IMG/VR virus record: IMGVR_UViG_3300036759_000101
Coordinates: 1 to 20,735 of that record
Source: a virus
Reading direction: 5' to 3' (one strand)
Length of the DNA: 20,735 bases
Shown piece after piece: positions 1 through 5,172 of the stretch (position 1 is the first letter of the stretch; every line of letters starts with the position of its first letter). The notes under the pieces are model-generated. The model was not told the origin of the DNA. It was given only the letters and a program-made list of their open reading frames with translations, and ran no database searches. The position numbers were made by a program, and so were the translations under genes.

Positions 1-150
1 GTGAATTCGCGGCGCCGGTTTCGGAAAAATCGGGGTGCGTAAATGTCGGAATGTGTCGCGTGTTCGCGTCTTTCGCGCGGTTGCAGTGCGCGTGTTCGGG
101 TGCGAGGTTCGTGTCGTCGCCGCCTCGGGCGCGGGGGGTGGCGTGGCCGA
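1..150. repeat. terminal redundancy, left copy (matches 20586-20735)
   Basis: Bases 1-150 align without gaps to 20586-20735 with five mismatches, at 71, 83, 86, 87 and 88. The segment lies wholly inside the HNH gene, so it is best explained as assembly overlap of a circular or permuted genome whose two ends came from slightly different variants. It does not look like a physical long terminal repeat. Confidence 0.9.
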
Positions 151-304
151 GGTCCCATGCTTGGCCGGGGGTGATGGGGGCGTGGCAGATGCGGCATTCG
201 ATGGTGGTGCCGGTGGTCCAGGCGGTGGTGAGGATTGCTTGGTGGTGGGTGCGGAGTCGGCGCCATGCGGTGGTGGATCCGTGGGGGGTGAGTGCGCTGG
301 TCAC
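1..304 (-). CDS. HNH endonuclease, 5' part (gene continues across the circular joint)
   Basis: This is the N-terminal 101 codons of a 117-aa HNH nuclease; reading from base 1 into base 20585 restores the complete gene, which ends at 20536. Visible residues are Cys37-x2-Cys40, His54 in DLGH, Asn66 in TNL, and His71/Cys74-Asn75 in a PEHAxCN block, which is a treble-clef HNH core. The GTG start at 304 is preceded by GAAGG (314-310) and overlaps the stop of the upstream 68-aa gene as GTGA. HNH proteins beside terminase genes are known in HK97-like phages to assist terminase cleavage at cos sites; that role is inferred here from position. Confidence 0.9.
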   Translation of the reverse strand, partial: MTSALTPHGSTTAWRRLRTHHQAILTTAWTTGTTIECRICHAPITPGQAWDLGHATPRARGGDDTNLAPEHAHCNRAKDANTRHIPTFTHPDFSETGAANS

Positions 305-507
305 GGTTGCCTTCGGGGCGGCCTAGCAGCTGGGCCGTCGACTAGGGTGAATGTTCCGCGGCCGTGCTGCCACCGTCGCGCTAGCCGTAGGTGGTCTCTT
401 GCGGCACGCCAGGGCCATGCTCGGTGCGATCTCCATCCGCATGTGCACTCGGTTCGTCCGATGTCGGGGATGAATCTGATCTCGTGATGTGCCCAGTTTC
501 GGCCCAT
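301..507 (-). CDS. small Cys/Trp-motif protein, first gene of late operon
   Basis: A 68-aa protein starting at ATG 507. Residues 20-26 contain a TECTCGW block (CxC followed by Gly-Trp), and a His pair lies near the N terminus. I remember a similar short CTCGW pattern in small actinobacterial and actinophage proteins of unknown function; it may bind metal. Its stop overlaps the HNH GTG as GTGA (304-301), the junction style used throughout this genome, and that is the main reason to accept it. No good Shine-Dalgarno precedes the ATG. No recognisable small terminase gene exists, so this gene beside HNH and terminase could be an unusual packaging partner, but that is speculation. Confidence 0.6.
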   Translation of the reverse strand: MGRNWAHHEIRFIPDIGRTECTCGWRSHRAWPWRAARDHLRLARRWQHGRGTFTLVDGPAARPPRRQP

Positions 508-543
508 AGCGTTAGTGGAAGCAATCCTTTCAAGGTGAGTATT

Positions 544-591
544 CGTCCGTCAGTCCGTCCGTCCGTCCGTCCGTGCACGCACGCACGCATG
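544..591. repeat. tetranucleotide tandem repeats (CGTC)n and (CACG)n
   Basis: Bases 544-571 are seven CGTC-type units with the third changed to AGTC. After a CGTG unit, 576-587 are three CACG units and then CATG. Such short tandem repeats are rare in compact phage genomes and can change length by slippage. The segment is outside any accepted gene. Confidence 0.85.
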
Positions 592-630
592 CATTGAGCA
601 TGTGCTTGAGCACGCATTGAGCATGTGCTT
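591..630. repeat. 17-bp direct repeat pair (iteron-like)
   Basis: GCATTGAGCATGTGCTT occurs at 591-607 and again at 614-630, a period of 23 bases with a 6-base spacer. Each copy contains AGCATGTGCT, a near-palindrome with AGCA and TGCT arms. Repeats of this size next to a replication gene resemble initiator-binding iterons or operators. Confidence 0.85.
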
Positions 631-640
631 CGGGCATGCA

Positions 641-1048
641 TCAGTCATCGTCCCGATGCCACCGTGCGCGGGCAGCGTGACGCGCACGCTCGGACCGGTC
701 GCCGGTGTCGTTATCCCACCGCGCTTGCGCCGCACGCCGCGCCTTGTTCGACCGGCGTTCCTGCGCTTCGATACCGTCCTGCTGGTACTCGGCCCAGCCG
801 TGGATATCCCACCCGCCCTCACGCTTGTGCCACAGTTCGACGTCGACCAGCGCTGCCGCGTCGGCCGGGCGGCCACCGAGGATCCGCAGCATCCGGGACG
901 GGACGAACCCGCCGAGCTCGTGCTGTCCGCAGTAGGCGAGCCCGGCCATGTACAGCCACACCGCGCCGAGGCGGCGCCCGTCGTAGAGTTCGACGAACTT
1001 CTCGTTGGTGTACCAGTTGGTGTCTAGCCGGACCCACGGCAGCGGCAT
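641..1048 (-). CDS. replisome organiser-like protein (DnaD/phage replication initiator N-terminal type)
   Basis: A 135-aa protein starting at ATG 1048, with CAGGAGC six bases upstream. The N terminus (WVRLDTNWYTNEKF, then AVWLYMAGLAYCG and FVP) and the later LW-x-GWDIHGWAEYQ block match what I remember of phage replisome organisers, whose winged-helix domain recognises the origin and recruits the host helicase. The C terminus is basic and has two copies of an AR-x-AA-x-ARW motif (about residues 102-130), which could contact DNA. It is the last gene of the leftward operon and ends exactly where the iteron-like repeats begin, which supports a replication role. It is shorter than many initiators, so it may need a partner. 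Confidence 0.6.
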   Translation of the reverse strand: MPLPWVRLDTNWYTNEKFVELYDGRRLGAVWLYMAGLAYCGQHELGGFVPSRMLRILGGRPADAAALVDVELWHKREGGWDIHGWAEYQQDGIEAQERRSNKARRAAQARWDNDTGDRSERARHAARARWHRDDD

Positions 1049-1063
1049 CGCGTCAGCTCCTGT

Positions 1064-1408
1064 TCATGGCGCGGCTTCGTCGGGTGTCCACGGTTGGCAT
1101 GGCCAGGTTTGGGACCGGTCCACGTGCCAGCCGACGATGCGCCGCCACCGGATGCCGCTGCTGTCCCGGTCGGCGAGGATCGCCTCACCCTGCAACCGGT
1201 GCGCGAGTTGGAACAGGGCGTTCCACCCGGCGCCGCTGATCGGTTTGTCCCCGCCCTTGCACTGCACCAGCAGCACCTGCAGGGGTTTCAACGCGACCAG
1301 GTCGACCGGGGTTTTGCTGCCGCGGGTTTGGACGCACCAGTACCCGTCGTCTGTCAACTGTTGCTTGACGCGTTTCTCGAAGTAGTCGCCGCGCTGATAG
1401 GCGGTCAC
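1064..1408 (-). CDS. Hjc-like Holliday junction resolvase / PD-(D/E)XK endonuclease
   Basis: A 114-aa protein starting at GTG 1408, which overlaps the upstream stop as GTGA. The core reads G7-x3-E11, then RGSK at 29-32, D36 in PVDLV, and Q49-C-K51 in LLVQCKGG. This E...S...D...QxK order is the catalytic arrangement of archaeal Hjc-type resolvases in the PD-(D/E)XK superfamily. The role expected for the family is cleaving four-way junctions or branched DNA before packaging. It sits with the exonuclease and RecT-like genes, which fits recombination. The assignment of fold is firm; resolvase versus another structure-specific nuclease is less sure. Confidence 0.78.
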   Translation of the reverse strand: MTAYQRGDYFEKRVKQQLTDDGYWCVQTRGSKTPVDLVALKPLQVLLVQCKGGDKPISGAGWNALFQLAHRLQGEAILADRDSSGIRWRRIVGWHVDRSQTWPCQPWTPDEAAP

Positions 1409-1632
1409 GGCAGCACGTCTGGGTGTCCGGTTCGCCCGTCGAGGGCGAACCCGATGGCGGCGAGGCGGCGTGTCGCGGTGTGGTGGGACGCGATGAGCCG
1501 GGCCATCTCGGTGAGCAGCACCCCGATCTCGTGGCTGGACAGGTGCCCCCCGCCGCTCAGTGTTGTGGTCGCGGTTTTGTGCCGGGCTTCGATGCGTTGC
1601 ATCGCGACTAGGCCGAGCACGCCCCGGTTCAC
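1405..1632 (-). CDS. hypothetical protein, 75 aa, in recombination operon
   Basis: Starts at GTG 1632, which overlaps the RecT-like gene stop as GTGA with GGAGGA just upstream, and ends by GTGA overlap with the resolvase. The predicted protein is mostly helical, with a segment around residues 27-58 (SGGGHLSSHEIGVLLTEMAR and following) that could be amphipathic. I do not recognise a family. Its place between a RecT-like protein and a resolvase suggests an accessory recombination or single-strand DNA role, by context only. Confidence 0.7.
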   Translation of the reverse strand: MNRGVLGLVAMQRIEARHKTATTTLSGGGHLSSHEIGVLLTEMARLIASHHTATRRLAAIGFALDGRTGHPDVLP

Positions 1633-2666
1633 TCGTCCTCCAGCGCCGGGTCGCCGTCGAGGGCGGGCTGCTGCTGCTGCGCGGTCTTCATCTCAGCTTC
1701 GTAGGCGGCTTCGAGGGCGGCGTCCTCGTCGGCCTGGGCTAGTCGGGTGCGGCGTAGCCGCAGCTCGTCGATCACTGTCGACGCTTCCCGTTCGTACAGT
1801 GTCTTCGTCGATTCGACGTCGCGGCCCACGATCTCGCTCACCAGTTGGAGCCCGGCGTCACGTTGCCCGGCGCCGACGGCGCGTAACGCGGCGTGCAGCG
1901 CCTTCGACTGTGCGGCGGTGATCATCGGCGGGTCGGGTTCGGCCGGCTGCTCGGTGCTGGTGTCGTCGAGGGGTGGGTTGTCCTCGCTGGTGGGCGCCGC
2001 CGCCGACGCAGCAAGGGTTGGGGGTATCGGCGGCGGCGCGTCCACTGTTCGGCGGCGTTGCGCGGTGCGCCGCGGCGGCGTTTCCGGTTTTTCGACCGGC
2101 TCTGAGGCGGGCTCGGCCTGGTCGTCGATCTCTTCCGCGATGTAGGGGATCGCCAGCAGCACGTCCGCTGCGATCAGCCGCGCGCATTCTGCTGTCGCCC
2201 GTGCCAGCAGCATCGCGGTCGGCTGCGCCCGCCACTGCTCCCGGCCGGCCAGGTGCTTGGCCCGGTCGATCGTCCACGTCGAGGTTTGCCAGTCGGTTGA
2301 TCCGCGGCGGCGTCCTGCGACGACGGCCCGGGTCGAGTTCGACTCGCGTACCACGATCTCGTGGCCGGCGTTGAGTACCAGCGCCCGCAGCGCGATCGCC
2401 CGCAACGCGGGCGTGCCCTGGATGACGTCGATGCTGCGTAGCGATCCCATCGGGGTGAGCCCGAGTTCGGCGCCGGTGAGGATGGCGGCGGTGACGTTGC
2501 CGACGGTGGCGTCGATGTCGGCGGCGCGCAGCGACGCGGGCACGAACGAGGTGCGTGCCAGCGACGCCGCTATGGCGGCGACCTGCCGCGCGTTCTCCGC
2601 CCATTGGGTGAGGTACCCGTCGGCCAGGTCGTGCCCGCCGCGGCGCAGCTCGATCTCGCTGCTCAC
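1629..2666 (-). CDS. recT: RecT-family single-strand annealing protein
   Basis: A 345-aa protein starting at GTG 2666 (GTGA overlap with the exonuclease). Residues about 25-180 match the RecT/Redβ-type annealase core: TAAILTGAELGLTPMGSLRS, an ALRAIALRALVLNAGHEI block, W126/W131 and a C-terminal AECARLIAADVLLAIPYIAEE helix. A Pro/Thr/Glu-rich linker (about 183-247) leads to a C-terminal domain (about 248-303, ITAAQSKALHAALRAVG...) like the extra domain I remember in actinobacterial RecT proteins. It would anneal complementary strands made by the adjacent exonuclease. The acidic, glutamine-rich end (about 311-345) resembles tails that contact single-strand-binding proteins, which is inference. 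Confidence 0.88.
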   Translation of the reverse strand: MSSEIELRRGGHDLADGYLTQWAENARQVAAIAASLARTSFVPASLRAADIDATVGNVTAAILTGAELGLTPMGSLRSIDVIQGTPALRAIALRALVLNAGHEIVVRESNSTRAVVAGRRRGSTDWQTSTWTIDRAKHLAGREQWRAQPTAMLLARATAECARLIAADVLLAIPYIAEEIDDQAEPASEPVEKPETPPRRTAQRRRTVDAPPPIPPTLAASAAAPTSEDNPPLDDTSTEQPAEPDPPMITAAQSKALHAALRAVGAGQRDAGLQLVSEIVGRDVESTKTLYEREASTVIDELRLRRTRLAQADEDAALEAAYEAEMKTAQQQQPALDGDPALEDE

Positions 2667-3442
2667 GACGCGGCCTCCACCGCACGCAGCGGCGAGATCG
2701 CCGGGCCGACCCAGTCCCGCAGCCCGTCGCAGCGCTCCAGCTGCCGGTACAGCCAGGCCAGGTGCCGGAACGTCGACCACACCTCCTCACCCGACACCAG
2801 CGGGCGCAGGTCCCATCCGTCGGAGCGGACGTGGATCGCGCCGATCCGGGTGATGCCGAGCTCGGCCATGTCATGCTCGGCCCCGTCCACACCGAGGTAC
2901 GCCTCGGCTTTGGCGTAGGCGGTGCATTGCAACGCGGTCTCACCGAAGATGCCGGACCGGCCGGTTTTCACGTCGAGCAGCCACCGGACCTTGGGGCGGC
3001 CCATGTCGGCGACCAGGTCTGCGGTGCCGCAGTAGCCGACGGTCCGGTTCGCGAGTACGGCTTCGACCAGCACCGGCTCCGGTTCCCAGGTGTTGAGGAA
3101 GTCCACATAGGCTTCGACGTGCCCTGCGAGTTCGTCGGGGACGTCGACCTGCGCGCCGGCGACGAGTTGTTCGGCGAGCCGGTGCACTTCGGTGCCGCGC
3201 CGTGCTGCGGCGTCTTTTTCCTCGAACCGGGCCCGGTTGAGCCGGTCGAGCCGTTTGGACGGGGTGAGTTCGCCGAGTTCGGCCCAGTAGTCGACGGCGT
3301 AGTTCGCGGTGGTTTTCCCGGCCCATTCGATCAGCGCGGGTTTGGCCATGGTCTTGTCGAGGATGGTGGTGACGCCGGGCAGTTTGACCCCGTCGACGAG
3401 GTAGGAATGTCCCCGGCCGTGGTTACGGCGTTCGATCGTCAC
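2663..3442 (-). CDS. RecE/Cas4-like PD-(D/E)XK exonuclease
   Basis: A 259-aa protein starting at GTG 3442 with AGGAGGT five bases upstream. Signature residues of the RecB/Cas4-like nuclease family are present: RRGTEVH (His87), Glu127, GTADL with Asp142, LLDVKTG with Asp157 and Lys159, and Q172-x3-Y176. It is the likely 5'-to-3' exonuclease partner of the RecT-like protein, with which it overlaps as GTGA. There is no Cas context and no four-cysteine iron-sulfur cluster pattern, so a phage recombination exonuclease is preferred over a Cas4 protein. Confidence 0.85.
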   Translation of the reverse strand: MTIERRNHGRGHSYLVDGVKLPGVTTILDKTMAKPALIEWAGKTTANYAVDYWAELGELTPSKRLDRLNRARFEEKDAAARRGTEVHRLAEQLVAGAQVDVPDELAGHVEAYVDFLNTWEPEPVLVEAVLANRTVGYCGTADLVADMGRPKVRWLLDVKTGRSGIFGETALQCTAYAKAEAYLGVDGAEHDMAELGITRIGAIHVRSDGWDLRPLVSGEEVWSTFRHLAWLYRQLERCDGLRDWVGPAISPLRAVEAAS

Positions 3443-3693
3443 CGGGTACCTCCTGCCGGGTGGTGCCGTATCGCCTGGTCGAGGCGCCGCTGCTCGAGCT
3501 GGTCGTCGCTGACGATCGCCAGCACCCGGTCGCAGTGGTCGTCGAAGTCCTGGTCGGGCCGCATCGACCGCAGCCAGCGCACCGTGTCGTCGGCCCATTG
3601 CGTGTCGCGGCGGTCGCGGTGGTAACGCTGCGCGGCGAGCCCGGCCCACGACGCGGCACTAGCGGCGATCAGCACGATCAGCAACGCGCTCAT
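3439..3693 (-). CDS. small membrane-anchored protein, 84 aa
   Basis: Starts at ATG 3693 (ATGA overlap with the gene before). The first 20 residues (SALLIVLIAASAASWAGLAA) form one transmembrane helix, followed by a charged cytoplasmic-type domain with many Arg, Asp and Gln residues. It ends by GTGA overlap with the exonuclease. No family is recognised. It could anchor replication or recombination factors to the membrane, or interfere with host functions; neither is shown. Confidence 0.72.
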   Translation of the reverse strand: MSALLIVLIAASAASWAGLAAQRYHRDRRDTQWADDTVRWLRSMRPDQDFDDHCDRVLAIVSDDQLEQRRLDQAIRHHPAGGTR

Positions 3694-3800
3694 GAGCACC
3701 GCCGGGCGCGACGCACCAGCCGGAACCCGAACCCGGCGATCACAGCAGCACCGGCCAGGCCGACGAGCGCACCGACTGCGAACGCGATCACGTAGGTCAT
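3690..3800 (-). CDS. very small single-helix membrane protein, 36 aa
   Basis: The protein starts MTYVIAFAVGALVGLAG and ends in a basic RLVRRARRCS tail, so it is one transmembrane helix with a positively charged end. ATG 3800 overlaps the previous stop as ATGA and has GGGAGA eight bases upstream; the stop overlaps the next ATG as ATGA. The exact double coupling is the main support for a real gene. Function unknown. Confidence 0.72.
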   Translation of the reverse strand: MTYVIAFAVGALVGLAGAAVIAGFGFRLVRRARRCS

Positions 3801-4147
3801 AGCGGATCTCCCGGTGTGGGAACGGGCCGATAGCTGTGGTCACCGCGATGCGTGGCCGCGGCCGGTGAGGACCGCATCATGGCGGCGAGCTGCTGCATCT
3901 CTTCGAGCCGAAGTTGAAGCTCGGCTTCCGCGATACGCAGCTCCTGTCGGCTCGCTCGGGTGGAGCACTTCGCCGCTGCGGCGCGTGCTCGCTCGGCACG
4001 CTGATGAGCACGTGCGGCGGCGTGCTCAGCCCGGCGATATCTCGCCTCGGAACGCGCGACCGCCGCGTCGACCTCGGCCTGATACTCCGGGGTAATCGGG
4101 TCCGACAGTCGAAGATGCTCGACCGGCACTCTGTGTTGCCGCTTCAC
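3797..4147 (-). CDS. coiled-coil protein, 116 aa
   Basis: Starts at GTG 4147 (GTGA overlap). Residues about 20-92 are a nearly continuous Ala/Arg/Glu-rich helix (EVDAAVARSEARYRRAEHAA and onward), predicted coiled coil, followed by a flexible Pro/His tail. There is no catalytic motif. The position after another coiled-coil gene suggests the two could assemble together. Function unknown. Confidence 0.7.
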   Translation of the reverse strand: MKRQHRVPVEHLRLSDPITPEYQAEVDAAVARSEARYRRAEHAAARAHQRAERARAAAAKCSTRASRQELRIAEAELQLRLEEMQQLAAMMRSSPAAATHRGDHSYRPVPTPGDPL

Positions 4148-4794
4148 TCCTGATCCCCGGTGATCAGGGCGTCGCCTCGCGCGGCAGCGAGAAATAGCGC
4201 CTCGCGCAATGCGTCGCTGTCGCCGTGAATGATTCGCTTATAGAGCTGCGTTGAGATCTTGTTCAGCGCGCCGACGAGCGACGCGATCTGCGCCTGACGA
4301 TTCCTCGTATCAACCCGCGCCGCCTGTTTCCGCACAGCATCGTTGTCGCCCTCGTAGTCAGCCTCGTGATAGCTGCCGACGAACCAATCCGACTTGTGGG
4401 CCGCCGCCCACATCGGGAACGTGTCCACCACGATTGACGCCGCGTCGAACGTCTCGATCCCGGCGTCGCGCAATGCCGCGAACAGCACCATGCGCCCAGC
4501 GCTCTGCTGGTATCCGAGCCGTGTGGTGACTTGGCGTCGAACGTCGATCTCACGCTGCAGTTTCGCGTTCGCCCTCCGCAGCGCCCCCACTTCCGGTGAG
4601 ACACCTTCACTCAATCGAGCACGAAGCTCCCGCTCGATCCTCCGATGACCCTGATCGTGTTTCGCCAGCGCGGCCCGCGCCTCGTCCCGTTCGCGCGTCA
4701 GCCGCGCGACGGCATGCTGATAGGTCGCGATCTGTCCCTCGAGCTCGTCGTTCACTCGGCGTGGGCCAGCGATCTGCTGATGCTTGCCCTTCAT
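4144..4794 (-). CDS. coiled-coil protein, 216 aa, unknown function
   Basis: Starts at ATG 4794, overlapping the HTH gene stop as ATGA. Residues about 14-95 form a heptad-like helix (DELEGQIATYQHAVARLTRE and on); a more globular part follows, including LFAALRDAGIETFDAASIVVD and a WFVGSYHEADYEGD stretch, then a helical C terminus. I do not recognise the family. As second gene of the early operon it is likely made soon after infection and could be a regulator, scaffold or host-takeover protein. Confidence 0.75.
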   Translation of the reverse strand: MKGKHQQIAGPRRVNDELEGQIATYQHAVARLTRERDEARAALAKHDQGHRRIERELRARLSEGVSPEVGALRRANAKLQREIDVRRQVTTRLGYQQSAGRMVLFAALRDAGIETFDAASIVVDTFPMWAAAHKSDWFVGSYHEADYEGDNDAVRKQAARVDTRNRQAQIASLVGALNKISTQLYKRIIHGDSDALREALFLAAARGDALITGDQE

Positions 4795-4973
4795 GCGTCT
4801 GCCTTCGTCTCGGCGATCAACTTTTCGACCGCATCGGGGTCAAACATGTAGGCACCGCGCAGGCCGGGCGTCTTGATAACGGGTGTGAGCCGGCCGGCGT
4901 CGACGAGACGGTGGACAGTGCGGACGTCTTTGCCGAGGCGGCGTGCGACCTCAGCTGTGGAGATGGGGTCCAT
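4791..4973 (-). CDS. excisionase/MerR-like helix-turn-helix protein
   Basis: A 60-aa protein, MDPISTAEVARRLGKDVRTV followed by HRLVDAGRLTPVIK, then a short wing with GAYMFDPDAVEKLI. This is the layout of MerR-like HTH excisionase-type DNA-binding domains. ATG 4973 is chosen over the TTG at 4982 because the family starts close to the first helix and because the -10 box ends at 4982. It heads the leftward operon and lies behind an operator-like inverted repeat, so it is a good candidate for a Cro/Xis-like regulator of its own promoter. No integrase is present, so an excision role is doubtful. Confidence 0.82.
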   Translation of the reverse strand: MDPISTAEVARRLGKDVRTVHRLVDAGRLTPVIKTPGLRGAYMFDPDAVEKLIAETKADA

Positions 4974-4981
4974 GCGGCCCA

Positions 4982-5010
4982 ACCTTAGGCATTTGACGAA
5001 GATTAGTCAA
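4982..5010 (-). promoter_or_regulatory. leftward early promoter with operator-like inverted repeat
   Basis: On the minus strand TTGACT (5010-5005) is separated by 17 bases from TAAGGT (4987-4982), a sigma-70-type pair. The -10 ends eight bases before ATG 4973, giving a leaderless or nearly leaderless transcript. The -35 lies in an inverted repeat, TTGAC-N8-GTCAA (5010-4993), a likely operator. Confidence 0.7.
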
Positions 5011-5046
5011 CCGCCGTGTCCAGGTCGATTAATAACTCGCGGTGAG

Positions 5047-5075
5047 TTGCCCAATACGCGGGTAATGACTAACGT
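5047..5075 (+). promoter_or_regulatory. rightward promoter for the ParB-like operon
   Basis: TTGCCC (5047-5052), 17 bases, TAACGT (5070-5075). Predicted transcription would begin near 5082 and leave a leader of about 90 bases containing a strong hairpin. It is divergent from the early leftward promoter, so the two form a switch-like control region. ACGTCGA occurs at 5076-5082 and 5090-5096 just downstream. Confidence 0.55.
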
Positions 5076-5104
5076 ACGTCGAAGTTCGCACGTCGAGTGC
5101 GGGC

Positions 5105-5141
5105 GGGCCTGGTCACGAGATTGCGGCTCCCGACCAGGCCC
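5105..5141 (+). promoter_or_regulatory. 10-bp-arm hairpin in the leader of the ParB-like gene
   Basis: GGGCCTGGTC (5105-5114) pairs perfectly with GACCAGGCCC (5132-5141) across a 17-base loop. It lies between the predicted start site and the ribosome-binding site (GAGAGGA, 5158-5164). It could be an attenuator, an RNA protein-binding element, or a DNA palindrome bound by the ParB-like protein. GTCACGAGA occurs at 5112-5120, overlapping the hairpin, and again at 5153-5161, overlapping the ribosome-binding site. Confidence 0.7.
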
Positions 5142-5172
5142 TAACGACAACCGTCACGAGAGGACGGTCACC

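Larger units (their letters stand above)
508..640. other. non-coding segment between early and late operons; candidate ori/cos region
   Basis: This 133-bp gap lies between the stop of the replisome-organiser-like gene and the first late gene. It holds tetranucleotide runs (544-587) and a 17-bp direct repeat (591-630). No convincing promoter pair was found: a TTGAAA (533-528, minus strand) lies only 13 bases from a weak TAACGC (514-509). The position, repeats and lack of coding potential suggest a replication origin, cos site or terminase recognition site. Confidence 0.5.

Noticed and set aside
1-150. True long direct terminal repeats of a packaged linear genome
   Set aside because: The repeat starts and stops inside the HNH gene, and the gene is intact only when the two ends are merged, so assembly overlap is the simpler reading.
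544-630. CRISPR array
   Set aside because: Units are 4 bases or a single 17-bp pair with a 6-base spacer; there are no spacers of CRISPR length and no cas genes. The Cas4-like exonuclease belongs to the recombination set.
381-641. An 86-aa minus-strand frame running through the tetranucleotide repeats
   Set aside because: It reads repeat-derived GRTDGRTDGR, has no ribosome-binding site, and overlaps the better supported 68-aa gene coupled to HNH.
4791-4973. Excisionase with an attachment site, implying integration
   Set aside because: No integrase or attP-like core was found; the HTH protein is better read as a promoter regulator.
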